This document shows positions 8,581 to 17,375 of a stretch of 64,000 nt of DNA, piece by piece (position 1 is the stretch's first letter; every line of letters begins with the position of its first letter). Both the position numbers and the translations under genes were made by a program. A model generated the notes under the pieces. The model was not told where the DNA came from. It saw only the letters and a list, made by a program, of their open reading frames with translations, and did no database searches. The stretch is from PFL42 sp963789825 (GTDB lineage: Bacteria > Chloroflexota > Anaerolineae > Anaerolineales > E44-bin32). The DNA lies in NCBI GenBank assembly GCA_963789825.1, contig CAWBME010000006.1, positions 744,001 through 808,000 of the forward strand, written 5' to 3'.

Positions 8581-9275
8581 CCCCTGCGCAGGCAGGGGTC
8601 CAGGCGAAAGCTGCGATCACCGGCCGCAACGCTAGCATGACGGCGAGCCACTCCTGGATCTGGCGGATCGGTCACCCCTGTGAAGGCAGGGGTCCAGGCG
8701 ATCGTTGAGACTGCCGCCGCAAAGCCCGCCTACCGCCGAGCCACTCCTGGATCCGGCGGATCGGTCACCCCTGCGCAGGCAGGGGTCCAGGCGATCGTTG
8801 CGATTGCCGGCCGCAACGCTAGCGTGACGGCGAGCCACTCCTGGATCCGGCGGATCGGTCACCCCTGCGCAGGCAGGGGTCCAGGCGATCGTTGCGATCA
8901 CCGGCCGCAACGCTAGCGTGACGGCGAGCCACTCCTGGATCCGGCGGATCGGTCACCCCTGCGCAGGCAGGGGTCCAGGCGAACGCTGCGATCACCGGCC
9001 GCAACGCTAGCCTGACGGCGAGCCACTCCTGGATCCGGCGGATCGGTCACCCCTGCGCAGGCAGGGGTCCAGGCGATCGTTGAGATCGCCTGCCCCAAAG
9101 GCCGCCTGCCGCCGAGCCACTCCTGGATCCGGCGGATCGGTCACCCCTGCGCAGGCAGGGGTCCAGGCGATCGTTGCGATCACCGGCCGCAACGCTAGCG
9201 TGACGGCGAGCCACTCCTGGATCCGGCGGATCGGTCACCCCTGTGCAGGCAGGGGTCCAGGCGATCGTTGAGACC
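8581..9275. repeat. tandem array of 94-bp REP-like hairpin repeats (8 hairpins)
   Basis: Eight copies of a hairpin core (CCCCTGC-GCAG-GCAGGGG and close variants) start at 8581, 8675, 8768, 8862, 8956, 9050, 9144 and 9238. The spacing is 94 bases except one interval of 93. The sequence between hairpins is also conserved (GTCCAGGCGATCG, GGCCGCAACGCTAGCG, CACTCCTGGATCCGGCGGAT), so the whole 94-bp unit is repeated; the eighth copy is partial. Copies 2, 7 and 8 diverge most in the middle of the unit. Stem changes such as CCCCTGT in copies 2 and 8 can still pair with G. Conceptual translations of the array are repetitive and are not genes. The array lies between the divergent pyrimidine phosphorylase and amidohydrolase genes. 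From 9276 to about 9610 I see no gene. Confidence 0.93.
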
Positions 9276-9616
9276 GCCGGCCGCGGCGCGGGCATCCCAG
9301 CGAGCAGTCGCGGGAACCCTCTTGCGCGGGGAGGCGAATGGAACGGCGGCGCTTCCAGTCGCCTTGCGCGGGCGAGAGACGGTGTGCACCTGCTGGTCCT
9401 GCTGGACGCCGCCCCTGGCTGAGCCGGCGCGCGGCAAGGCGAGCCGAGGGTGAAGCTCAGGTCTGGCGGGTACTTGGGGTATCGAAGCGCCATCCCACTC
9501 CCCGTTCGACGTTTGCCACGGGTGGCTCCGTGGGCTCCCTTGGCTGGCCCCTCCCTGGCGAGCCTGAGGCCAACGCGCCCCGATCAGCGCCGGCTGTGCC
9601 CTGCTCACCAGGCTGT

Positions 9617-9625
9617 TGCTATAAT
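9617..9625 (+). promoter_or_regulatory. extended -10 promoter of the amidohydrolase gene
   Basis: The sequence TGCTATAAT is an extended -10 element with a perfect TATAAT. The -35 region is poor, as is usual for extended -10 promoters. Transcription would begin near 9632, leaving about 20 bases of leader before ATG 9652 with a short purine stretch (GCGAGGCAG). Confidence 0.65.
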
Positions 9626-9651
9626 GTCCTAAAGCCCATGCGAGGCAGATC

Positions 9652-11626
9652 ATGCAGGCGGATTGGATTCTGGCCCACGCCACGGTGATCACCATGGATG
9701 CGACGTCGGCGGTGCTCCCCGACGGCGCAGTCGCGGTTCAGGGCGACAGCCTGCTGGCAGTAGGCACGAGCGCCGAGGTCATGCGCCAGTACACGTCGCC
9801 CAATGTACTGGACTGCAGTGGGCGGGTGCTGCTGCCCGGCCTGGTGAACGCCCATACCCATGTGCCGATGACGCTGCTGCGCGGCCTGGCCGACGACCGG
9901 CGCCTGGACGTCTGGCTGCTGGGCTACATGATGCCGGTCGAGCGCGAATTCGTCTCGCCCGACTTCTGCCGTCTGGGAGCGTTGCTGGCATGCGCCGAGA
10001 TGATCCGCGGCGGTGTCACCTGCTTCGCCGACATGTACTACTTCGAGGAGGCGGTGGCACAAGCGACGGCGGAGGCCGGGATGCGGGCGGTATGCTCGCA
10101 GACTGTGCTCAAGTTCCCCTCGCCGGATGCCGCCTCCTATGAAGACAGCCTGGCCATGGCGCGCGAGTTCATCCGCGCCTGGCACGGCCACCCGCTGATC
10201 ACGCCCTCGGTGGCGCCGCACGCCCCCTACACGACCACCCCGGAGATCCTGCGGGCATGCACGCAGTTGGCTATCGAATTCGACGTCCCGCTGCACACCC
10301 ACCTGGCTGAGACCGCTCAGGAAGTGGACGACTGCCGCGCGGCCAACGATATGCCTGTCATCCCCTGGGTGAAGAAGCAGTCGTTGCTCGAGGCCAAGCT
10401 GCTGGCGGCGCACTGCGTGCATGTCGACGAGGGAGAGATCCATACGCTGAAGCGGGCAAACGCCGGGATCGCCCACAACCCGTCCAGCAACCTCAAGCTG
10501 GCGTCCGGCTTCGCTCCAGTGACGCAGATGTTGGCGGCAGGCCTGCCGGTGGGAGTCGGCACGGATGGCCCGGCCTCGAACAACGACCTCGACATGTTCG
10601 AGGAGATGCGGCTGGCGTCCTTCATCGCCAAGGCGACGACCGGCAACCCCACCGCCCTCCCCGCCGCCCAAACGCTGGCCATGGCCACCCGCCTGGGGGC
10701 CCGGGCCCTGCACCTGGGGGAGGTGACCGGCTCGCTGGAGGCTGGCAAGCGCGCCGACTTGATCCTGATGGACCTGCGTGACGTGCATACCTCCCCGGCC
10801 TTCAGCCGCGAACCGGAAGCGGTCATCTCGCGCCTGGTGTATTCGGCGCACTCGACCGATGTGACCGACGTGATGGTCAACGGACGCTGGCTGATGCGCG
10901 AGCGCAAGCTGCTGACCATCGATGTCGAACCGCTGCTGCAGGCCGCCGCCGACTACGCTCATCGGATCGACACATTCCTGATGGCGCGCGAGGGGTCGCT
11001 CTTTTCCCGCCTGGTCGCCATCGGCGGTGCTGAGCAGGAGGAGAGCTACGAAGTCCAGATCAAGCTCCAGCTAGATGACCCGGAGCCGATCCTGGCGGCG
11101 CTGCCCCACAGCGGGCTCGAAATCCTGCGCCGCGCCCACTACCGCGAGTACGACACGTACTTCTCCTTCAGCGACCCCACCCAGGGGCGGCTGCGGCACC
11201 GGGAGGACGAGTTCGTCGACGACGAAGGGAAGGTGTTCAGCGTGCGCTACCGGCTCACGCTCACCGGGCCGGCCGCCGAACACCGTTTCCCCAACTCCGC
11301 CCTCCTTTCGCGATCGCGCTTCATCGCTCCAGCGACGCACAGCCTGCGGTTCTACCGCGAGTACTTCAAGCCCGAGAAGGAGTCCGAGGTCTCCAAGGAT
11401 CGCCAGCGTTGGAAGGTGCGCTTCCTGGACGAGGAGTTCTTCATCAACATCGACCGCATGCTGAAGCCCAGCCTCCCGGGCGCCTTTCTCGAGATCAAGA
11501 GCCGCACCTGGTCACGGCTCGACGCGGAGGAGAAGGCATTCAAGCTCGAGCGCGCTGCTGCAGGCGCTCGGGGTGCATGACGCCCATCCCGTCGAGCAGG
11601 ACTATGCCGAGATGGCCGGAGACTGA
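9652..11626 (+). CDS. amidohydrolase (MTA/SAH deaminase-type) fused to a CYTH domain (3' frameshift)
   Basis: Residues 1 to about 450 form an amidohydrolase of the 5'-methylthioadenosine/S-adenosylhomocysteine deaminase group. Metal ligands are seen in NAHTHVPMT, LHTHLAET and GTDGPASNN. The enzyme removes the amino group of adenosine-type nucleosides, and other nucleobase deaminases are possible. From about residue 464 there is a CYTH domain: EVQIKL start, HYREYDTYFS, LRHRED, and FLEIKSRTW near the end. CYTH proteins act on triphosphates such as thiamine triphosphate, tripolyphosphate or ATP. In the first frame the gene stops at 11580. Skipping one base near 11551 restores a CYTH-like ending (LLQALGVHDAHP) to a TGA at 11626, so I extend it. 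The fusion itself lies upstream of the shift and does not depend on it. The order of the two activities in one pathway is unknown. Confidence 0.82.
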
Positions 11627-11652
11627 CCGCACCCTGGCAGGCCCAGAAACGC

Positions 11653-11681
11653 AAGCGCCCCGACCTTGGGTCGGGGCGCTT
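11653..11681. terminator. bidirectional terminator between the CYTH fusion and cold-shock genes
   Basis: A perfect 13-bp stem (AAGCGCCCCGACC, loop TTG, GGTCGGGGCGCTT) sits between convergent genes. On the minus strand it is followed by GCGTTTCTGG, so it can end the cold-shock message; on the plus strand it would end the amidohydrolase message. Confidence 0.8.
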
Positions 11682-11704
11682 CATGGGTTGGCGGAGTTGA
11701 AGAT

Positions 11705-11914
11705 CTATACGATGGTGACGGCGGCGGCTTGCGGGCCCTTCTGGCCTTGCTCGATGGTGAACTCGACCTTCTGGCCCTGCTCCAGGCTGCGGAAGCCCTC
11801 GGCCTGGATGGAGGAGAAGTGGACAAAGACGTCAGGGCCGCCTTCACGCTCAATGAAGCCGTAGCCCTTGCCGCTGTTGAACCACTTCACCGTCCCGACG
11901 ATTCTCTCTGCCAT
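11705..11914 (-). CDS. csp: cold-shock protein (CspA family)
   Basis: This 69-residue protein is one cold-shock domain that binds single-stranded RNA and DNA and melts RNA structure. RNP1 (KGYGFIE) and RNP2 (VFVHFSSI) are both intact, and the length equals a typical Csp. ATG 11914 is preceded by AAAGGAGG, a strong ribosome site. The upstream leader contains a stable hairpin (12006-12032), in keeping with the structured leaders that control csp genes in other bacteria. A strong terminator lies 24 bases after the stop. The gene is monocistronic. Confidence 0.96.
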   Translation of the reverse strand: MAERIVGTVKWFNSGKGYGFIEREGGPDVFVHFSSIQAEGFRSLEQGQKVEFTIEQGQKGPQAAAVTIV

Positions 11915-12223
11915 TGCATGCCTCCTTTACGGCATCCGTGCGTTCGTTAGGCGCTTGTCTTGTTCGTCGGCGATCGGTTGCGGCATGAGCCCAGCGCGAT
12001 CACTTCGGCCCAGGCTGTGTTCGCCTGGGCCGCGTCTTGCGACTTCCGGACTGAACTGACCAGCCGCCTACAGGCGCTATCTTATCACCATGTCAAGGGA
12101 GTGTCTAGCGCACGCACGCCGCCCAATTCCACGACCTAGCAGTCGGTTGTGTTTTTTCGAACGAGAGCCTCCCCGGCAACTGGACGGAGGGTCAAGATTG
12201 ACGGGATGGGTACCCCACGCCGT
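11915..12223 (-). other. csp leader and gap behind mutS, with structured hairpin at 12006-12032
   Basis: This 309-base gap holds no gene. It includes the csp leader on the minus strand, with a perfect 10-bp stem CGGCCCAGGC / GCCTGGGCCG around a 7-base loop about 95-120 bases before the csp start. A TTGACA is found on the minus strand at 12091-12096, but the -10 at the right distance is weak (TGTAGG), so the csp promoter is not fixed. No strong terminator is seen for mutS. Confidence 0.5.
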
Positions 12224-14812
12224 TCACGGCTCGGACGCGGAGTCGCGCTCCAGTGCCTGGCGCCAGGCGAACAGCTTGTTGAGCGCTTCCAGCGGGGTCA
12301 TCGACGACACGTCCAAGTCCCGAAGCTCCTCGCGCATCGGGTCAGGCTCGTGGAACAGGGGCAGCTGCCGGCCGGCCGCTGGGCCGGCGCCGGCTTGACG
12401 CTGCTGGGCGGATTCGCTCTCCAGCTGGGCCAGGATCTCCTGAGCGCGGTTGATCACCGGCCGCGGCAGCCCGGCCAGCTCGGCCACGTGGATCCCGTAG
12501 GACCGATCGGCTCCCCCCGGGAGGATGCGGTGCAGGAACACTACCTGACCGCCCTCCTCCGCCACGGCGATGTTGTAGTTGCGAACACCAGGGAGCATCT
12601 CGGCCAGCCGCACCAGTTCATGGAAGTGCGTGGCGAACAGCGTGCGCGCACGCAGGCGCGGGTGGTTGTGCAGATACTCGAGCACCGCCCAGGCAATCGA
12701 CATGCCGTCGTAGGTGCTCGTCCCCCGTCCGATCTCATCCAGGATGACCAGGCTGCGCGGGGTGGCATGGTGCAGGATATTGGCCGTCTCCACCATCTCG
12801 ACCATGAACGTCGATTGGCCGGCGTGGATCTCGTCCTGCGCGCCGATGCGGGTGAAGATGCGGTCGGTGATGCCCAGGCTCGCCGCCCGCGCCGGTACGT
12901 AGCTGCCGACCTGCGCCATCAAGACGATCAGCGCCACCTGGCGAAGGTAGGTGCTCTTCCCGGACATGTTCGGCCCGGTGATCACGCGTAACCGCTCACC
13001 CGGTTCGAACGAGCAGTCGTTGGGCACAAAGCGCTGCGGGCCGAGCCCCTGCTCGACGACCGGATGGCGCCCCTCGAGAATGGCGATCCCCTCGGGGACG
13101 AAGACCGGCCGCACGTAGTCGTAGCGGCTGGCCGTCTCTGCCAGAGCTGTCGTCACGTCCAGCCTGCCCAGGGCACGCGCCGTCCGAACCAGCCGATCAG
13201 CCAACTCACCGATCGTCGTGCAGATCTCGTTGAAGAGCGCCGATTCGGTCTCGCGGATGCGCTCCTCGGCCGTCAGGACCACGGTCTCGTATTCCTTCAT
13301 CTCGGGGGTGATGTAGCGCTCCCCGTTGACCAGCGTCTGCTTGCGAATGTACTCCGGCGGCACCGCTCCGGCGTTGGCCTTGCTGACCTCGAGGTAGTAG
13401 CCGAACACTTTGTTGTAGCCGACCTTGAGACTCTTGATGCCCGAGCGCTGGCGCTCGACGGCCTCCAGGTTTGAGATCCACTCCCTGGCGTCGCGCGACG
13501 AATCGACGATAGCATCCAGCTTCTCCGAGAACCCGCGGCGGATGATGCCGGTGTGCGCCAGCGTCGCCGGCGGTTCGTCGGTCAGGGCGCCCTCGAGCAG
13601 GCTCAGCAGTTCCGGGCACGGATCGATTGCGCCGGCCAGCTGCGCCAAGGGACCGGAGGCCTGCCCGGTCACGACCCGTTGCACGTCGGGCAGACGGCGC
13701 AACACGGATCGCAAGCCGACCAGGTCGCGCGGCCCGGCCAACCCGGAGGCGGCGCGGTTGGCCAGGCGCTCGACGTCCGGGAAGGAAGCCAGCGCCGCAC
13801 GGCACTCTGCCCGCAGCACGCCATCCTCCACGAAGGCCTGGACCTGATCGAGCCGGGCCTCGATGCGAACCACGTCCAGCAGCGGGCGAGAGATCCAACT
13901 CTGCAGCCTGCGGCGGCCCATCGGGGTCAGCGTGGCGTCGAGCACGCCGAGCAGGGAGCCCTTCACGCTTCCACTGCGCAGCGTCTCGGTGAGCTCCAAA
14001 TTGCGACGGGTGGCGGCGTCCAGCGTCATGAATTCATCGAGCGCGTACGTCGACAGGTCCGTCAGCAGGCGCAGCGCGGCCGGTTGCGTCGATCGCAGGT
14101 AGCCGACGATCGCTCCGGCCGCCCTCGCCGCGACCGGCAGCTCCCCGAGCCCGAATCCCTCGAGCGACGACGCCCGCAGTTGGTCGCGCAACAGGTCGGC
14201 GGTCCGCTGGGCTTCGAACTGCCAGTCCGGCAGTCGGGTCACCTGCCCCGGGGCGCCGTCCGGCAGGCCGAGCGACTCGGGCGCCAGCACCTCGGCCGGG
14301 GTCAGCCGGGTGAGCTCGATTCGGATGGCGGCCGCTGGATCAGCGGCCTGCAGCTGGGTGGCAGCGAACTCGCCGGTGGTGATATCGGTGTAGGCGATCC
14401 CGACGCGCTCACCGTCAACGAACACCGCTGCCAGGAAGTTGTTGGCATCGCCGGGCAACAGCCCGGGCTCTACCAGCGTCCCTGGCGTGACCACTCGCAC
14501 GACCTCGCGGGGAAACAGCCCGCGCACGGCGCTGTTCCCGACCTGATCGCAGATCGCCACGCGATGGCCCTTCTCGATCAGCCGTCCCAAGTAGCTTTCC
14601 AGCGCGTGGTGTGGGATGCCGGCCATCGGCACGCGCGTGTTCTTGGCCACATTGCGCGAGGTGAGAACGATGTCCAGCTCGGACGCCACAACTTCAGCAT
14701 CCCGGTCGAAGGTCTCGTAGAAGTCACCCAGCCGGAAGAACACGATGGCGTCCGGATGCTGACGCTTCACATCCAGGTATTGCTGGCGCACCGGGCTTAC
14801 GTCGATGGTCAT
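12224..14812 (-). CDS. mutS: DNA mismatch repair ATPase MutS
   Basis: MutS binds mismatches and small loops in DNA and starts mismatch repair with MutL. The 862-residue length is typical of MutS1. The mismatch-reading motif is visible as GDFYETF near residue 30, followed by the connector, core and clamp domains. The C-terminal ATPase has Walker A GPNMSGKST, Walker B-type VILDEIGRGTST and the helix-turn-helix dimer region. The near-C-terminal RQLPLF resembles a beta-clamp-binding motif. The frame is intact throughout. A TAGAAT -10 box ends only 9 bases before the ATG, so the message may be almost leaderless. It is divergent from the ROK kinase gene, with 60 bases between starts. No mutL is seen in the window. 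Confidence 0.97.
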   Translation of the reverse strand: MTIDVSPVRQQYLDVKRQHPDAIVFFRLGDFYETFDRDAEVVASELDIVLTSRNVAKNTRVPMAGIPHHALESYLGRLIEKGHRVAICDQVGNSAVRGLFPREVVRVVTPGTLVEPGLLPGDANNFLAAVFVDGERVGIAYTDITTGEFAATQLQAADPAAAIRIELTRLTPAEVLAPESLGLPDGAPGQVTRLPDWQFEAQRTADLLRDQLRASSLEGFGLGELPVAARAAGAIVGYLRSTQPAALRLLTDLSTYALDEFMTLDAATRRNLELTETLRSGSVKGSLLGVLDATLTPMGRRRLQSWISRPLLDVVRIEARLDQVQAFVEDGVLRAECRAALASFPDVERLANRAASGLAGPRDLVGLRSVLRRLPDVQRVVTGQASGPLAQLAGAIDPCPELLSLLEGALTDEPPATLAHTGIIRRGFSEKLDAIVDSSRDAREWISNLEAVERQRSGIKSLKVGYNKVFGYYLEVSKANAGAVPPEYIRKQTLVNGERYITPEMKEYETVVLTAEERIRETESALFNEICTTIGELADRLVRTARALGRLDVTTALAETASRYDYVRPVFVPEGIAILEGRHPVVEQGLGPQRFVPNDCSFEPGERLRVITGPNMSGKSTYLRQVALIVLMAQVGSYVPARAASLGITDRIFTRIGAQDEIHAGQSTFMVEMVETANILHHATPRSLVILDEIGRGTSTYDGMSIAWAVLEYLHNHPRLRARTLFATHFHELVRLAEMLPGVRNYNIAVAEEGGQVVFLHRILPGGADRSYGIHVAELAGLPRPVINRAQEILAQLESESAQQRQAGAGPAAGRQLPLFHEPDPMREELRDLDVSSMTPLEALNKLFAWRQALERDSASEP

Positions 14813-14821
14813 GGGGAATGC

Positions 14822-14850
14822 ATTCTACGGCGCACAGGTTCAATCGGCAA
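14822..14850 (-). promoter_or_regulatory. mutS promoter
   Basis: On the minus strand TTGCCG (14845-14850) and TAGAAT (14822-14827) are separated by 17 bases. The expected start point lies about 3 bases before the ATG at 14812, so the message would be essentially leaderless. Confidence 0.55.
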
Positions 14851-14857
14851 GCGCACA

Positions 14858-14866
14858 TGTTATACT
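14858..14866 (+). promoter_or_regulatory. extended -10 promoter of the ROK kinase gene
   Basis: TGTTATACT is an extended -10 element whose last base is 6 bases before the ATG at 14873. The expected start point therefore coincides with the start codon, giving a leaderless message; no ribosome site is visible. Confidence 0.6.
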
Positions 14867-14872
14867 CGAACC

Positions 14873-15805
14873 ATGCTGCCTGTCGTGGCCGTTGATCTCG
14901 GTGGAACGAACATCCGCGCCGCACTTTTCCCTTCTGACCAACCCAAGCCAGCCCACAGCCAACGCGTGCTCACGCGCGCCGAGCAGGGGCCGGAAGCGGT
15001 GGTTCGTCGGGTGATTGAGACCATCGAAGCCCTGCATCAGGGATCCGAGTCCGGCCTGCGCATGGGCATCGCCGCGCCGGGGCCGCTCGATCCGGCACAA
15101 GGCGTGGTGTTCGGCGCGCCCAATCTGCCCGGCTGGGACCGCGTTCCGCTGCGCGACCTGCTAGCCAGCCACTTCGGCTGCGAGGTCGTGCTGGGAAACG
15201 ACTGCAACCTCGCCGCACTCGCCGAGTGGCGCCACGGCGCCGGACAAAGTGTGCGCCACCTGGTCTACCTGGCAATTGGAACCGGCATCGGCGGGGGCGC
15301 GATTGTCGATGGGAGACTCCTTCTGGGAGCCCACGGCCTGGCGGCGGAGTTCGGCCATATGTTGGTCGACCCCAGCGCACCCTTGTGCGGCTGCGGCCAG
15401 CCAGGCCATCTGGAGTCGCTGGCCTCGGGTCCGGCCATTGGACGAAGATATGCTGAGTTGCGGGCCGAGCGCTCGCCGGCCGGCAACCCCGCCGCAGGGT
15501 ACAGTGCCAGCGGCGTCGGGGAGGCCGCCGCCGAAGGCGACCCGCTCGCCCTGCGAGTCATCGAGGATGCCGGGACGATCATCGGGAAACACCTGGCCAG
15601 TCTGGTCCACGCCTTCGATCCCGAGCGCATTGTGCTAGGCGGAGGAGTCTCGCAATTGGGAGAGATGATCCTCGAACCCATCCGCCGCGCCTTTGCCTCG
15701 GCGCTGATGCACCCCGCCTATCGCGACCAGGTCACGATCGCCGCCGCCGCTTTGGGCGACGATGCCGGCCTGATCGGAGCCATGCTGCTGGCAAGGGAGT
15801 CGTAG
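14873..15805 (+). CDS. ROK-family sugar kinase (glucokinase-like)
   Basis: This is a 310-residue kinase of the ROK family, which phosphorylates glucose or other hexoses with ATP in the cytoplasm. The N-terminal phosphate loop VAVDLGGTNIRAA, the catalytic region LGNDCNLAAL, the GTGIGGGAIVDG motif and the EFGHM His are all present. The zinc site reads CGCGQPGHLE, with a His in place of the usual third Cys of CGCGxxGCxE. The open frame runs upstream over mutS, but homology begins exactly at ATG 14873, and an extended -10 box sits 6 bases before it. It starts divergently from mutS. The stop is 5 bases before the solute-binding protein gene, so it may head that transporter operon and phosphorylate an imported or released sugar; the substrate is not provable from sequence. 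Confidence 0.88.
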   Translation: MLPVVAVDLGGTNIRAALFPSDQPKPAHSQRVLTRAEQGPEAVVRRVIETIEALHQGSESGLRMGIAAPGPLDPAQGVVFGAPNLPGWDRVPLRDLLASHFGCEVVLGNDCNLAALAEWRHGAGQSVRHLVYLAIGTGIGGGAIVDGRLLLGAHGLAAEFGHMLVDPSAPLCGCGQPGHLESLASGPAIGRRYAELRAERSPAGNPAAGYSASGVGEAAAEGDPLALRVIEDAGTIIGKHLASLVHAFDPERIVLGGGVSQLGEMILEPIRRAFASALMHPAYRDQVTIAAAALGDDAGLIGAMLLARES

Positions 15806-15810
15806 TCGAT

Positions 15811-17375
15811 ATGCGCCGCGCCCTCGCTCTCTTGCTCCCCCTGCTCCTGGCAAGCTGCGCTGCCCCCGCAGCGAGCACCGACACCCTGCACTATGGGCTG
15901 ACGCTGGCGCCTTCCGGCCTCGACCCGCACATCAATGCCTCGTCGGAGCTGACCATCCCGCTCGGGTCGGTCTACGACACGCTCGTGTTCCAGAATCCCG
16001 AGTCGGGCGAATTCGTCCCAGGATTGGCCGAGAGCTGGGAAGTCACCCCCGACGGCCGGCAGTACACCTTCCACTTGCGGCAAGGCGTGCGTTTCCACGA
16101 CGGGACACCGTTCGATGCCGAAGCCGTCCGAGTGAACTTCGAGCGCGTGCTCGACCCGCAGAACTTGTCCCAGAAGGCAGCCTCGATGCTCGGCCCGCTG
16201 GAATCGGTCGAGGTGGTCGATGCCTCAACCGTCGTCTTGCGGCTGGGCCAGCCGTTCGCGCCATTGCTCGACTCGCTCTCCCAGGTCTACCTGGGCATCG
16301 CTTCTCCCACCGCCCTCGCCAAATGGGGAACGGGAGAGTATCAGTTCCATCAGGTTGGAACCGGTCCGTATCGTTTCGTCGAGTATGTCCCCAACGATCA
16401 CCTCACCCTGGAGGCAAATCCCGAGTACGCCTGGGGGCCTTCCGTCTACCAGCATGCCAGACCGCACTTCGACCGGGTGATGTTCCGCTTCTTCGAGGAC
16501 CCGCCAACACGCGCCCTGGCGCTGGAGAGCGGTGAGGTCGACGTGATCGGCGAGGTCCCTCCGCATGATGCAGAGCGCCTGGCAGCCGGTGGAGGGTTCC
16601 AATTGCAGGCCGTGCCGATCCCGGGGCAACCGTTGCAGTTGTTCTTCAACGCGCAGCGCGCACCGACGGATGATCTTTCTGTCCGGCGCGCGCTGCTGCT
16701 CTCGCTCGACCGGCCACGGATCGTGGCCACTGTCTTTGGCGCCCAGTCGGCTGTCGCCGAAGGTCTGCTCTCGGCCAGCACACCGGGCGCCAGCCCCGTG
16801 GTGCCGGCGGATCAATACGACCCGGCGCAGGCTGACGCGCTGCTCAACGCCGCCGGCTGGCGGCTGGGTTCCGATGGCCGCCGCGCACGTCAGGGCGAGC
16901 CGCTTGCTGTCCAGCTGGTCGTCCCCCCTGGGGATCGAACCCCGAGGCCGCCCAACTGGTGAGCGCCGCCTGGACGGAGCTCGGCGCCACGGTCGAGCTG
17001 CAGGTCGCCCCTGGGTTCGGCCCACTCAAGGAGGCCCAGGCCGCCGGCGAGTACAACGTGATCGGCGTCAACCTGTTCGGCTCGGACCCGGACCTGCTGC
17101 GGCCGTTCTTCCTCTCCGATGGCTTGTACAACTGGAGCGGGTGGTCCGATCCGGAGCTCGACGCCCTGCTCGTGGCGGGCGCCGAGTCGGTCGCCCCCCG
17201 TCCGGAACGCATGGCACTCTACGCCCAGGTCGCCGATCGCGTCGCAGACCAGTCCCTCATCCTGCCGATCCGCGACTACACCAATCTGGTCGTCCGCCGA
17301 TCCGGGCTGACCGACCTGCGCTTCTCCCCTCAGGGATGGAATCCCTATCTGATCGATCTGCGACCAGCCCCGTAG
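15811..17375 (+). CDS. ABC transporter solute-binding protein, dipeptide/oligopeptide (family 5) type (frameshifted)
   Basis: This is the extracytoplasmic receptor of a Dpp/Opp/nickel-type ABC importer. The N terminus is a lipoprotein signal (LLLPLLLASCAA, lipobox LASC). Family-5 features follow: a TLAPSGLDPH opening, LAESWEVTPDGRQYTFHLRQ near residue 70, GVRFHDGTPF, and the GTGPYRF region. The frame breaks near 16940. Restoring one C in the CCCC run joins DRTP to EAAQLVSAAWTELG and continues to 17375. The joined length of about 521 residues is normal for the family. Two permease genes follow with overlapping ends, but no ATP-binding subunit is present. Peptides are the likely substrate by family; nickel or sugars cannot be ruled out. 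Confidence 0.82.

Noticed and set aside
6914..8635. 573-residue plus-strand open frame
   Set aside because: It lies antisense to the well-conserved pyrimidine phosphorylase and cupin genes and has no family motifs.
8581..9275. CRISPR array
   Set aside because: The intervals are constant, but the sequence between hairpins is also conserved, so there are no unique spacers; the repeat unit is far longer than a CRISPR repeat and no cas genes are nearby.
8632..9493. Series of ~60-150-residue open frames over the repeat array
   Set aside because: They are near-identical translations of the 94-bp unit (Asp-Pro-Cys-Leu-Arg-Arg type) with no family match or ribosome sites.
12091..12096. Full csp promoter at the minus-strand TTGACA
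   Set aside because: The -10 at 17-18 bases is poor (CTGTAG/TGTAGG), and the better TAAGAT is only 6 bases away, which is too close.
13553..14872. 440-residue N-terminal extension of the ROK kinase
   Set aside because: The upstream part is antisense to mutS; ROK homology and the promoter both point to ATG 14873.
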